Assembly (NCBI RefSeq): GCF_019703515.2
Contig: NC_059368.1
Location: 32,189,391-32,253,390, forward strand
Direction: 5' to 3'
Origin: Myxocyprinus asiaticus
Taxonomy: Eukaryota; Chordata; Actinopteri; Cypriniformes; Catostomidae
Length of the DNA: 64,000 nt
How positions within the stretch are numbered: position 1 is the first letter of the stretch; every line of letters starts with the position of its first letter. Below are positions 25,730 through 39,700 of this stretch, piece by piece. The notes beneath the pieces are model-generated. The model searched no databases and had not been told where the DNA came from. It saw only the letters and a program-made list of their open reading frames with translations. The position numbers and the translations under genes are program-made.

Positions 25730-28700
25730 TGGTGCAGCTATCCTTATGAGGACTCTCCATAGACATTATGATTTTTAAACTGTACGAACTATAGATTCTA
25801 TCCCCTAACCCTCACAAAAAACTTTCTGCATTTTTACATTTTCAAAAAAACATTGTGCAGTATGTTTAAGCTATTTGAATTATGGGGACATTAGAAATGT
25901 CCTCATAAACCACATTTATAGCACAATACCTTTGTAATTACCAGTTTGTAACCTAAAAAATATTTCCTCGTAAACCACCCAAACCCGCCCACACCCACAC
26001 ACAAATAAAAAATAAAATTTAAATCAATGAACTGCAGTCGAACTCAGACAAAAAAGCAGTTTTCTGTTACAATGTGTTTAACAACCCTTTACTGAAACAC
26101 ACATTTTTTTTTTCTGTTTTTTTCCTTTTTTTTTTCTTCTTTTTTTTTTTTACAGTTACTTAATATATTTAACATCATCTGCCAAGCTGATAAAAACAGG
26201 CATCAATTAAAGCCAACCAATTATAATATAAAAAAAAAACAAGACTGCCAATCAGCAGTCAACGGCCATTCTGCTCAGACAAACCTTTCCATTCCACACA
26301 GGGTATGAGCGTGATTATAGGGGTCTGTAAAAAGGGTAATGGGGTGGTACAGCGAACATGTTTGGATGCATTCAGATTGGAAAAACTGACGTTAAAAGGT
26401 TGGCACTGATTCAGCACATCACTCTTAATGAGATTTTCATAAAGTTTAATGTAGCGCATGTAGTAAAGCCTCTGGGCTGCATCAGATATATGAGCTCATA
26501 CACTTACATACAGGAACATATTGCATATGGATTGGGGGCTGCTGTAACACAAAATCTGATCAAGGATTATAAGGTAAGGTTGAGTTTGTGTTTGAGTAAG
26601 GTTGAATCTTAGTGATGTCTCCAGTTTGGGGTCTTAGTAAGCCCAAAGTACTGCACTGTGAGCACGGAGAGGATAAAGAGACTGCAAAGAGGTATAAAAA
26701 TGAATTAATCAACAAATAAACATGCGTATACAAATCTGAGTATACGTGATGTAATGTGAGTTATGACAATCAGATGCTGTGTGGAGCGAGAGACTATTAT
26801 AGCGATCATGAGCACTTTCAGCTTCAATATGCTCACTCGTGGTGTCAATCAAACATGCGCGCTCTCTCCAGGTGCTCTCAATATCATCAGTCACTCATCT
26901 CAGCGCTATTCTGTGAGAATCCCAATTTAAATCAGATTAATGTTGGTCACAATACCACTAATCACAGCAATTACATTTTAACCATAACGACACCGCATCT
27001 TCACGCATTTGATTAATAATTAGTGATTTGTGTTACAGCAAAATGCCAAAGACAGTAAACAAATCATAGATATTAATGATTTCTCACTGGAGCAGTTTTA
27101 GAGCTTATAATGGATATATTTTTTCTTATTTTTGAACGTACATCTGCTGTGTGTGATGCTCTCATGGTTTTTACTGCTTACCAGTATGTCACAATGACCT
27201 TTTGATATTGACTAAAGAACTATTTATAACTGTTTCAAAACAAATAAATGCTAGCAATTCACAATTCATGTAATTTTGGTAACTTTATAACAAGGTTCCA
27301 TTCATTAACATTAGTTAATGCATTAGGTATCATGAACAAACAATGAACAATATATTTTTACAGCATTTATTCATTGTAATGCTAGTTAATAAAATTACAA
27401 CTGTTCATTGTTAGTTCATAGTGCATTAACTAATGTTTACTAATACACCTTTTGATTTAAAAAATGTAATAGTATATGTTGTAACTAACATTAAGTTCAT
27501 TAGTTCATGTTAACTACAATAATGTTGTTAAATAATGTTAACAAATGGAACCTTTTGTCCACAGTTATTTAACAGATCACTTCTACAGAACGCTACAACT
27601 TTCAACATCCAGATATGCACAAACTAAGATAGAAGCCAGATCTCTTCCAAAAAGTCCATCAAGAAACCAATATCTATAACGGGGTTCAAGGAATGCATGG
27701 GGAGGAGGAGGCTGGGACTGGCTTGACAACACATGGAGACATTTATTAACTACAAAACACTTTTCAGTGTCATACACAAAGGGTTTGCTTGTGTCATCAA
27801 CACACACTCTGCTTTTCAGCAGACAGATTAACACACACACACACACACTCAGATAGGTTTGTGCGTCTCTATCTCTCCCCATCTGCTGCTGTCTCCTCTC
27901 CTTAAATACTCCCACCACCTCTCACAGGAGACCAGTGTGGCACACAGGTGGAACTCATTCACCACTTATCTTCCCGGACTTGCTCTGCCCACCCTGCTCG
28001 CCACATACCCACATCGCCAAACTCAGGTCGGGGAATTCTCCGGCCTGTGACCTACTCCACACCGCCTGGGAGTGTGAACAGGACGGTGGGGGGGGGGGGT
28101 AGAGAGAGGGAGGAGAATGCAGAGTGAGGAGAAAGAGAGGAGAGAGAGATAGGCTCGCCGGCACTGCCACGCCCTCCTTCTCATCACCTCTCCACCACCT
28201 GATTCAGGCCCCCCCCCTTTTCTGGAGGGGAGACGCTGCCCTTCTGTCCATTCCACCCTGCTGATGGTCCACCCCGCCTTCCGTGAACCTGGTGAGAGAC
28301 GAGGGGAGGCAGAGGGGAGAGGGAAAGGGTGAGTGGGAGGGACACAGACAGAGAAAAACTTGCAAGCCAGTCCCCAGACACGCCATCGCCTGGTCCTCAG
28401 CCACTCCTCTGCCCTCTGGCAGACGAAAGCCACTTCTCCCCGGGCAGATGGCAGTGAGTTCTCTGACCCCTCATTCACCACTTATCTTCCCGGCTTTGCT
28501 ATGCCCAGACGCAGCTTGGCCCCGCCCTGCTCACCACACCAACTAATACGCATGTTGGCTAAATCAATCCCAGAGATTTAAATATCAGAGGTTAGTTCTG
28601 TAACATCTTCCAGAGACCCAGATCCTCATTTTCTCAAAGAAAGGACCTGCAATTTTACTCTCTCCTTTCCATGCAAGCGTGCATTGTTGGGCAAATTCCA

Positions 28701-31700
28701 TCCGTAACAAAGCTGCCAAACAATCAGATGCAAACAAGGCTGTATAATCAAACCACCAAATGACAGAAAACAGAAGACCTAATTACGCAAAAGACTGTAA
28801 TTACCATAAATAATGGCAATACAATTTTACGCCAACCATAATAATTTGCCCCAAGCACATTCAACAATCTGTGTAACATTTAGTCCCCCCGCAGTCTCCT
28901 TGATTTTGACACTTGCCTTCAGAAAAAGCTCCAAATGCTACATTAGCATTCAATGTGTGGTAGCCTCATTAAATGCTTTATAAATCACGGTTTGTGTGGC
29001 TGAAAGCCCAAACTTACAGACAGTGGATACAACATGCCTGTTATAAATCCCTCAAAGAGGAGAGAGAGCAAGAGTGAGACAGAAAGATAGCAGACAACAC
29101 GGAGGACAGTGAATGGGGAGTAAGGCCCAAATGTCAATAAGCAAAACAGAGTTATTTCTTTTGTGATTCATAAAGCTGTGTTTCTACTGAGTGAGCAGCA
29201 GCAGCACAGACAAGCATAATGTCGCAAAGGTCTGATTTACAAGGTCTATCATAGACAGCCAATCATCAGTTAGTGTGTTTGTGGGTTGTGAATGGTGCTG
29301 CACTTCTAGTACAATGTTATCACTGAAGTACATTGGGCTTCAAAAGGCCACTTGTGAAAAAGCTTCTATTTAGCATATTTAACTTAATTTTCTTCATTAC
29401 AATTTATATCATCAGCATAACAATTTGGGAGAAAAAAAAATAAATGAATTGATAATTGTATGTGAATTTGAGAGTCAATGGAAGGACAGAAATCTGACCT
29501 TTCGTAAGAAGGCATTAACATAGCCAGTGTCAAAAATGTGTAAATGTCAATAGAAAAGAAATGGTGCAGAATATTAAAAGTGTCAAGTGTATTTTGTTGA
29601 TTCATGTTTTTCATGTCTTTTATTTTGAAAAGTTTAGTTCCTGTTTCATGTCATGTGGTGTACTGTTTTCCTTCCATGATCATGTGTCTTGTTTTCATTG
29701 GTTCATTGTTTGATTATCTTGTTTAAAGTTCTGTTTGCTCATTGGTTTATGTTCTCCCATGTCCATGTATTTAAACCCTCATGTTTTCCATTGTCCTTTG
29801 TCAGGTATTGTGTGTTTGGTAATGTTGTCCTGTTATGTCAAGCCAAGTTTATGTCAAGCCAAGTCTAGTCAAGTTCATGTTTTATGTTTCATTCACGTTT
29901 ATAGTTAGGGTTTTTTGGATATCACGATTTATAATAAACTGTACTTGGGTTCGCACTTCATCATGGTCTCTTCGTCTGCCTATTGCCAGCAACGTTACAG
30001 AAATACCTGACCAACAACAATGAACCCAGCAATCCAACTCATACGCCTACGTTAGGGGAATCGTCCCCTGGAGGATTATATAGAGGACTTCTGCGATCTG
30101 GCCTGCCGGGTGGACTTTAATGAGGTCGCCCTCAAAGACTGTTTCCGTTTTGGATTGAGTGAGCCAATCCACTTTGATGCCTGGTGGTTGCAGTTCCATC
30201 AGCCTGGCTCAGTATATCAACCTTGCCCTGCAGATTACTGGTTCTACATTCACTGTGGGGAAGGCAGATGCCGAGCCGAAGTCCCACGTCATGGCCGACG
30301 AGCCAGCGTCCCACGTCATGGCCGACGAGCCAGCGTCCCACGTCATGGCCGTCGAGCCAGCGTCCCACGTCATGGTCGCTGAGCTAGCACCATCTTTGCT
30401 CCGGATCCTGAGTCTGCTCCATGCCATGTCACAGCAACGCCTCAGCCTGCTCCATGTCATGTCACAGCAACGCCTCAGCCTGCTCCATGCCATGTCACAG
30501 CAACGCCTCAGCCTGATCCATGCCATGTCACAGCCATACCTAAGCCTGCTCCATGCCACGTCACAGCCACGCCTAAGTCTGCTCCACGCCTTGTCATAGC
30601 CACATCTGAGCTATCAGACCTGGAGATGGTTCCTGCCCTTATACCCACCCTTAGTTCTCCTGAGCAGGCAAGGGGAACTTTCAATCCTCCGATCCCACCT
30701 GGACCCTCCGAGCCCTGGACTCCACCTTGGCTCTGCGTTCCCTCGGCTCCACTGCGGTCATTCAGCCTGTCGGCTTTGCCAGGGTCCCTCGTCCCTCCGG
30801 CTCCTCCTTGGTCTGTCGGTCACCTGGCTCCGCCTTGGCTCTCCGATCCTCTGGCTGCGCCTCGTCCCTCCAATCCATCAGCTCCACCGTGGACCTCCAT
30901 CCCTACGGCTCTGCCTTGGTCCTCAGCCCCACCGGCTCCGCCTCAGTCTTCCGATCCCCCAGCTCCGCCTTGCTCCTCCGAGCCTCCAGCGCCACCTTGG
31001 TCCTCCCTGCCATCGTCTCCACCCTGGCCCTTCGAGTCTTTGGCTACTCTCTGTGTACCAGGCTCCCTGGTGTCACCCTTCAAGTCTCTCACGGCTCTGC
31101 CTTCCATGGCTCCACCCCTCAAATTTCTCTCCGCCCCACCTTCCAAGGCTCCACCCCTCGAGCCTCTCAGGGCCCCAACTTCCATTGACTCTGCCCTGGT
31201 CCCATGCCCCACGCCCTGTCTCGCCAGGCCACGCCCCACGCCATGCATAGCCACGCTTCAAGGCCCCCCCACACCCCCAAAGCTCCCTACAGAACTTTAC
31301 GTTGATTCATGTTTTATGTGTTTGATCATGTCCTGGGGCATCGGGAGCCGCCCCTTTAGTGGGGGGATATGTCATGTGTATTTTGTTGATTCATGTTTTT
31401 CATGTCTTTTATTTTGAAAAGTTTAGTTCCTGTTTCATGTCATGTGTTCCTGGTCATGTGATGTTCTGTTTGTTCATTGGTTTATGTTCTCCCATGTCCA
31501 TGTATTTAAACCCTCATGTTTTCTATTGTCCTTTGTTAGGTATTGTGTTTGGTAAAATTGTCATGTTGTCAAGCCAAGTTTATGTCAAGCCAAGTTCGTC
31601 AAGCCAAGTCCAGTCAAGTTCATGTTTTATGTTTCATTCATGTTTATAGTTAGGGTTTTTTGGATCTCACTTTTGTTAAATAAATTGCACTTAGGTTCTT

Positions 31701-34700
31701 TATTTCATCATCATCATCTTTGTCATTGCCAGCTGCGCCACCAAAGTTACAAAAGGAATATTCCGGGTTCAATACAAGTTAAGCTCAATCGACAGCATTT
31801 GTGGTATAGGGCTCTATTTTCATGAGCGTGCATGAAAATAGAGCCCTATATGCTATTTTCATGTCTCATCCTATTTTTGTGAGACCGCTAATTCTAAGTG
31901 CAATTTTCGTGCCAGTGCAAAGCGCAAGTGGGCAGGGCTGGGAGTGTTTGCGCTATTGTGGGTGTATGCGCACAAACTGTGGGTGTATTGTAAGTAAATG
32001 AAGTGGCGCAAAGTGCAATAGAATGCAACAGTCGGGTTCCGGAAGTAAAAATCCCATTAATTTTTTCCATAGATGAATTGATTTTTAACAATAACTTATA
32101 AACCTTTAAAGACAGACCTACCATCAGCTCAGAGGTTGTTAGTCCTTGGTATATGCCATCCGTCTGCATTATTTCAACTTCATTGTTTAAAAATCACGTT
32201 TATTAGCGGAATTCTTGGTCAACAACTACAGTACCCGTGGTACAGCAGTGAAAGATCCACCAATCAGAGAACCGCAGCCAAGAAAGCCCACGAAATAAGA
32301 CCGGAAGTGACCACCCACTTCAATGACACACTCTCAGTGATGCAAACGAGTCAGTCTCCCTGCACTTATATATTTGTGTATATAGGAATATTTAGCAATA
32401 AACAAACTATGTTGTTTCTATACTTATTATCAACAACCTAAAATTAATAGTTTTATACATTTCCTTAGTTTTATATTCGATCATGTCATTCGCCATGCTT
32501 CATGGGATCATAATTTGTGCCCTTGTCAATGACGGTATGTACACAGACTTGTACCTTTGACTTTTAGTCAGATTTTCTAATATTTTTTTGCCTTAAAATA
32601 AAGTCTGTAATGTTGCGATTTACCTCTGGTTTACTGGAGCTGGTTGGTTTGGTTCATGCTTTACAACCCTTTAATGGAGGGTTTTAAGGAAAGTCTATGG
32701 AAGAAATGAATGGGAAAAATACTTCCGGCACCCAGACACTGAATAAGTGGGCGGGGCACTGTTGTGCTCTATTTGCTATTTTCCTGACAAACAGGTTGTT
32801 GCGCTAAGATGTCTGAAAACCACATCTTAACTTGCCGCACAGTTTAAACTCAGTTCCTGCATTTGCAGTTTGGAGATTCCACCAGCAGGTGGTAATAAAG
32901 TTTAAAATATAGTTTAACATCAAATTGTGTCCCTGATGATCAGATTTGTAGCCGTTTTATATGAAACTAAAATTTATGAGATTTGTGTTAAGCTAATTGT
33001 TTATTTTTTAATTATTATTATTGTTTAAATTTACAATTGCATTTATGGTTTAATTTGTAGGCCTAAAGGTATTTTTCCATCAGTTGTCATAGAGTGATTT
33101 TTAAGTCACTGCAAAATGGGCCGATGGAAGAAGTTGGAGAGAGTAAAATGTTTGGAATTGGTAGGCTATGATTTTTTGACCACTTGGTTATTTTGATTAT
33201 ATTTTTGTTTCGTTTCAGTTAGGATCTCTACTTGATCTCTACACATTACTACATAAAGTGCACATGTCTTGTACTGTTTGCACAGTACAAGTCTTTAGTT
33301 CTGTGTAGTCTCACGTAGTTCTGTGTTTGTTTTATTTTGTTTTATATAACACCATGGTCCTGGAGGAACATTGTTTCATTTCACTGTGTACTTGTACTAG
33401 CTGCATATAGTTGAAATGACAATAAAAGCCACTTGACTTGACTTGAAGTGTAATTTCAATTAGAAATATTTTTAGTTTTATTTGTTTCATGTTTCAATAA
33501 ATTAATTACATTTTTCAAAATCAAAATCGACCAGAAGATACAGTTGAAGTCAGAAGTTTTCATACACTTTAGCCAAATACATTTAAAATACATTTCACAA
33601 TTCCTGACATTTAATTGTAGAAAACATTCCCTGTCTTAGGTCAGTTAGGATCTCTATTTTATGTTAAGAATGTGAAATGTCATAATAATAGTAGAGAGAA
33701 TGATTTATTTCAGCTTTTATTTCTTTCATCACATTCCCAGTGGGTAAGAAGTTTACACACACTTTTAGTGTTTGGTTATATTGCCTTTAAATTGTTTAAC
33801 TTGTGTCAAATGTCTAACCCTAATGCCTTAAAATACCTCCACAGGTACACCTCCAATTCAGTACACCTCCTATCAGAAGCTAATTGGCTAATTGTCTAAA
33901 GGCTCAACATCAGTTTCTGGAATTTTCCAAGCTGCTTAAAGGCACAGTTAACTTAGTGTATGTAAACTTCTGACCCACTGGAATTGTGCTGTAGTCAATT
34001 AAAAGTGAAACAATCTGTCTGTAAACAATTGTTGGAAAAATTACCTGTGTCATGCACAAAGTAGATATCCTAAATAACTTGCCAAAACTCTAGTTTGCTA
34101 ATATTAAATCTGTGGAGTGGTTAAAAAAATGAGTTAATGACTTCAACCTAAGTGTATGTAAACTTCTGACTTCAACTGTAAGTGCGTGAAGATACAATCA
34201 CTGTTATTACTAGCCATGATTTGTGTGGCAGTAGATGAAAATGATTAATAACACATACATTCTCTGTAATTTAACAGAGCCTACATCCAAATTCTGATGA
34301 GAATCACATTTTTTATACGTATAAAAGGAGTGTGTCACTGTCAATGAAATATGCCTGACAATCAACAAGGATGCAGTTTATGCACAAAAGAACGTAATTT
34401 TCAATTCTTCTACATCATTGCATACAGTCCATTTACACTACCAACTTCTTATGAAGTGCCGTCTTGGTTTATATTGCTGGTGCTTGAGGGAATTAATTAC
34501 AGTATATAATAACATGCAGATGTTGCAATAATCACCAGAGAAAATCTCAGAATTAAACTGCATTTAATCCAGCCCATTTGCGATTTCGCAAAACCTACTT
34601 GCACTTAGACTTAGCACATGCTTGCACAAAAATACCAAAACTTCATGGCCATGCCCACTGACTTCGCACTTATGAATTCTGGCATAGCATAAAATACATA

Positions 34701-36733
34701 ATGCTGATTACAAAAATAATAATAATTTTGAACCCCTCCTTTGTTATATTAAAAAAAAAAAGAAAAAGGTTATAGTGAGGCACTTACAATGGAAATGAAT
34801 GGGGCCAATTTTCGGAGGGTTTAAAGGCAGAAATGTGAAGCTTCTAAATTTATAAAAGCACATATTAATTCTTCTGTTAAAACTTTTTTGAGCTGTAAAG
34901 TTGTTTAAACAGGCATTCCAACAGTCATTTTAGGGTTTTTAATGTTGTCATTACATCATCATGGCAACGAAGTTGTAAAATTGGTTATAATTTTACACAG
35001 AATAGGTTAGTAAGTGATTTTATCACACTAAAATCATGTTAACATGCATATAGTTTGTGTCTTGTGGTCTTGTGGCTATACCTTTGTGAGTATGTAACAA
35101 TTGGCCTCCATTCAATTCCATCGTAAGTGCCTTAGTAAGTAACCCAGATTTTTATTTTTATTTTTTTAAGAAAAGGAGGGGCGGGGCCTGGGTAGCTCAG
35201 TGGTAAAATACACTGGCTACCACCCCTGGAGTTCGCTAGTTCGAATCCCAGGGCGTGCTGAGTGACTCCAGCCAGGTCTCCTAAGCAACCAAATTGGCCC
35301 GGTTGCTAGGGAGGGTAGAGTCACATGGGGTAACCTCCTCGTGGTCACTATAATGTGGTATGTTCTCGGTGGGGCGCATGGTGAATTGAGCGTGGTTGCC
35401 GCGGTGGATGGCGTGAAGCCTCCACACGCCCTATGTCTCCGTGGCAACGCGCTCAACAAGCCACGTGATAAGATGCGCGGGTTGACTGTCTCAGACACGG
35501 AGGCAACTGGGATTCGTCCTCCGCCACCCAGACTGAGGCGAATCACTATGCGACCACGAGGACTTAGAGCGCATTGGGAATTGGGCATTCCAAATTGGGA
35601 GAAAAAGGGGAAAAATCCCCCCAAACAAAAAAAAAAAAAAAAGAAAAAGAAAAGGAGGGGCAAGGCAAAAATGTTTTCATGGTAATCAATATTATGCCAC
35701 AAATGCTGTCGATTGAGCTTAACTTGTGTTGAACCCAGAACATTCCATTAAATAATTGTTTACACATTATAATAACTTTTCTTTGTTTTAAAGTTTGCAA
35801 AATATTAACATTGTTCTTATTTATAGTGGTGAACTGATATAGGTTTTCGATGGCTGACGCAGATACCGATATTTGAGCAGGATGGCCGATATAAATGCCG
35901 ATATACATAATACAGTTTAACAACAGCAAATCAGATGTACACAAAATGTTATGCATTTCATGCAATATTTACTCAAATTTGCCTAAACATAAAAAATAAA
36001 AAATAAAAACACAGTGTTGACAATACATTGACAAATCTATTGGTAGATCTTGGAACTGACAGACGGTAAAGTTAACACTCTTGTTAATCGGCCAATCGAA
36101 CACGGTTATAAATCGCAAAAATGTCAAATATCGTCCAATTAATCAGACTGGCTGATCGGTCTATCGTTTGTCATTTCTTAAATCTTAAAATACTTCCTCC
36201 AATCCCTGCTTAATACAGAGACAACTACTGGTAAAAGCAAACAATTCGTAGGTTGATATCCCTGAAAAGTATAAACACTGGTGCACTATCAAAACATTGC
36301 AAAACACTCTCTCTACCAATGGTGTGAGTTTTATTTGAGCAATGGTAGATGGAGGGTGAAGATTCAGGAAAGTTGTCTGAAAACATCTACTTTGAAATTC
36401 AGTTTAGTGATGCTAGTGGTGCAGAGATGATACACTCCACTTCAAATGCTTTGTTAATGTGAAGTTCAGCAAAACTGTAAGAATACTGTTCTTTAATAAA
36501 GCACTGGACTGATTTAGACTGAACTGACTGGGACCTTGAACACAACATATATGTGATATTAAAAGCTGGTGTTTGTGGGTGTTGCATTTTAAAGTATATT
36601 CTCAGTGCAGTAGTAGTGGCCAAAGAGCTCACAAGAGCAGAAACCTTTCACTGTGAACTCACTGCCTTCTGCTGGGAAACTTTGGAACTGCAACAGCACT
36701 AATGATCGAGATAAAGTCAGTACTGAAAAAGAA

Positions 36734-36772
<39 letters not shown>

Positions 36773-39700
36773 TATGGGTGTGTGTTTACCTCAGGTTGGA
36801 TAGCTTTGAACACTGGAGCATCCATAAGAGTGATCTGACCCTGCAGAAGAAGACATGACATTAAGACAAAAAAAATAATACCTTTTAAACATTTTCATAA
36901 CAAAGAACCACTTAACCAGAGACAGTTTAAAGGGAAAGTACACCCAAATATGAAAATTCTCTTATCATTTACTCACCCTCATGCCATTCAAAATGTGTAT
37001 GACTTTTTTCTTCAGCAGAACTCAAAGATTTTATGAAAAATATCTCCGCTCTGTAGGTCCTCACAATGCCATGGTGAATGGTGATCAGGCCTCTGTAGCT
37101 CCAAAAATGACAAAAAGGAAGCATAAAAGTAATCCATAGTTTTAACACAGTGTTTACATCCATATATTCTGAAGTTATATAATAGGTGTGAGTGAGAAAC
37201 AGAAAATATCTAAGTCCTTTTTTTACTCTAAATCTCCACTTTAACCTTCACATTCAAATATGAAAGTGAAAAAGTGAAAGTGGAGATTTAGGGTTAAAAA
37301 AGGACTTACGTGAACTTTTTCTCACCCACGCCTATTATATTGCTTCTGAAGATATGGATTTAACCACTGGAGTCTTGTGGAATACTGATATGTTTACTTT
37401 ATGTGCTTTTTGGAGCTACAGAGGTCTGATCACCATTCACTTGCATTGTACGGCCCTACAAAGCTGAGATACTCTTCTAAAAATCTTTGTTTGTGTTCTG
37501 CAGAAGAAAGAAAGTCCTACACATCTGGGATGGTATGAGGGTGAGTAAATGATGAGAGAATTTTCATTTTTGGGTGAACTATCCCTTTAAGGAGCAGACA
37601 GGCAATCCGTACAAAAATGCATGAAATAAATCACAATGCTTAATGGGAGCTGTAGGAATGAAGTTCTGCCTTTCAGTTAAAAGAGCCATTTGCCCTTTTT
37701 GTAAAGATATCACCTGGCCTTTTTACTCCACAGTGTGCAGGGGCACTAACTGCACCAGTCTGAATTTATTTAACTTTTTTGGCTAAAGAAGCAACATTTT
37801 TAATACCATTGTTGTCAGAGTTAATTGGTGATTTTGAAATACAATATTGAAACATCATCTTGGGACACAGTTTTGGAGATTTCGGTCTTTCCCTATTGAA
37901 GAAGATAGCAGCTGTACTGCTAATCTACAAAATAGCTGTTCAGAGGGGTTATCAAGGTGGCCGCTAGATGAACCCACGTGTTCAAATAAGGACTTTGCAA
38001 GGTCTCCACAATGTAAATAGCTTCAAAAAGGGACTACATTTCTAAAAGTCTAAAGACAACAAAAGGTTTCTGTTAGGGGTAGGTTTACAGGTAGGTAGCA
38101 TAGCAAAAGTTCTCGCTTGAACAAACAAGCGACTGTGAAATGAGCTTCTCTCATTATTTTCACTGAAAACTGACTTAATTTTATTATTACATCTCACCTA
38201 AACCTATCATACAACCTTCAGATGACTTGGATTATGACACACGAGTTACAGGGACTACTTTTATGATACTTTTGTGTCCTTTTTTTAGGCTTTAAAGTGA
38301 GGCACTATCCACTACCATTGTATAAGATCTTATTCACGGTAGCGCCATCTTTGATTTTTAACATGAAAACGAGGCTGTGAGGGATAGACTTAATATCTCT
38401 TCAATGACACGCAAGGAACAAAGCTGTATAAAGCTCCTAGATCCCATCTGATTTTCCACAACTCAAGTGGTCTGGATTTTTTGGTCTACTGGATGTTCGT
38501 GGAAAGATATAAAGATATCACTCTTTTGTCAGCGGAATGATCCAAAAAAAAAAAAAAAGAAAAAAAAAAAAGGAAAAAATGTTAAGTTACAGTATAGAGC
38601 CCATTGAGGAGACAAAGCCTCAGCCTCATTGTCATTCCCACCAAAAGTCAAAGATGGCGCTACTGTGAATAAGGTTGATTGAGAAGATAGGAACTATTCT
38701 TTAAATTATGCTTAGCTTAATTTAACAGCAACAGAAATCAATGGGAAGTGTATGTATGCAAGCGTGTTCGAGAAAGTCTGTGGGTGCCAGGTAATATAAA
38801 ACAACTTCTTTGGTTCTACACGGTTTCTTACAGACACATAAATAATAAATCATGTTTTGTCCACTGCTCAACTATCATTCACAGGACATTTTCTATGCAT
38901 GCATGGATTTCATGTGTGTGGGGTCACTGTGAAGTATGTGTGCATAAATAAAACAACCTTTCGAGGAGGCTGCTCAGCTCAATGTGGCATGATGTACTCT
39001 ATATGGGTTAATGGGTTGGGCCATGAATAAATAAAGCCCAGAAAGAAACTTGGTACCCCAGATAAAGATACGTTCAGACAGGCGTGTACAGAATCGGGTC
39101 AGGTAGTCTAGATAAGGGCTACTAGAGGTCAGATGAACACAGAGTGCGCCCCCTGGTGACACTATGGGATACATCACTGGTATTTGTTAACTCTTTATAT
39201 ACATTTATGCATTATGCAAATGAAATACAAAGCATTCAAGGTATACTCTTTTTCAACTTGAATCCATTACTTTGACTTTGCTAGCACAATGCACTACTAG
39301 TTGAGCTACAGGAGCAAAAGTGTTTCTGCAAGCCAAAAAAAGCTGCTGCTCTATTTTTAGACATTCTGTGTAGCAATTTGCACACAGAGACACACTGTCT
39401 GCTTTTATAAATAAAACAATACCTCCATGCAGGTAAAAAAAAAAAAAAAAACCCAGTTAGAATCCAGTTTGCCCTATTGTAGCGGCGAAGATTGTTTCCA
39501 TGGTTACCACACACATAAAATGTTAAAACTGAACAGTAAGATTCAGAGCTTTGCAACAAGATTACAAAGTAGAAGTGGAAGAACAACATAAGCTCTATTC
39601 TAAACCTGAAATGCTTGTATGCATATGTACCGTAATTAAAAGAGGAATATCCTGGAAAACGGGATAATTCTTACTCTTTTGAAATAAACATATTTGATGT

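Larger units (their letters stand above)
29581..31751 (+). mobile_element. LTR retrotransposon without pol (non-autonomous)
   Basis: Two LTRs start TGTCA and end TTACA; AAAG flanks the element (29577-29580, 31752-31755). A purine-rich tract (GTGGGGGGATA) lies just before the 3' LTR. The 1.37-kb interior has a gag-like N-terminus, tandem peptide repeats and a proline-rich stretch, but no protease, reverse transcriptase or integrase. Copies would need enzymes from a related gypsy-like element (inference). Confidence 0.85.
31807..34696. mobile_element. unclassified DNA element inserted in the TTAA element
   Basis: The host element breaks between TTTGTGGTATA (31806) and CATAATGCTGATTAC (34697). 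The inserted DNA begins GGGCTCTATTTTCATG, a terminus type common in fish genomes; its right end is decayed. Inside are a LINE tail and a Sleeping Beauty-like miniature. No transposase readable. Confidence 0.55.
29574..35751. mobile_element. TTAA-flanked DNA element expanded by three nested insertions
   Basis: The two ends mirror each other: GGAATATTCCGGGTTC (from 31755) with ACAAGTTAAGCTCAATCGAC, and GTCGATTGAGCTTAACTTGT (35709) with GAACCCAGAACATTCC; TTAA lies at 29574-29577 and 35748-35751. Own sequence is 29574-29580, 31752-31806, 34697-35182 and 35662-35751. The rest is an LTR element, a DNA element and a SINE. No transposase of its own. Confidence 0.75.

Noticed and set aside
28023..28481. 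Several overlapping ORFs on both strands
   Set aside because: They overlap in many frames in a G/C-skewed low-complexity stretch; no domain or splice context.
30626..31417. 263-codon proline-rich frame as a host gene
   Set aside because: It lies between two LTRs, continues into the 3' LTR and follows a gag-like remnant, so it is part of the LTR element.
35183..35260. tRNA gene
   Set aside because: A and B boxes are those of a SINE head; the sequence continues into the SINE body with a 15-bp duplication, and no cloverleaf acceptor stem closes.
35217..35702. 161-codon minus-strand ORF (similar one at 23311-23553)
   Set aside because: Antisense frame of the family A SINE; shared by both copies only because the SINE is.
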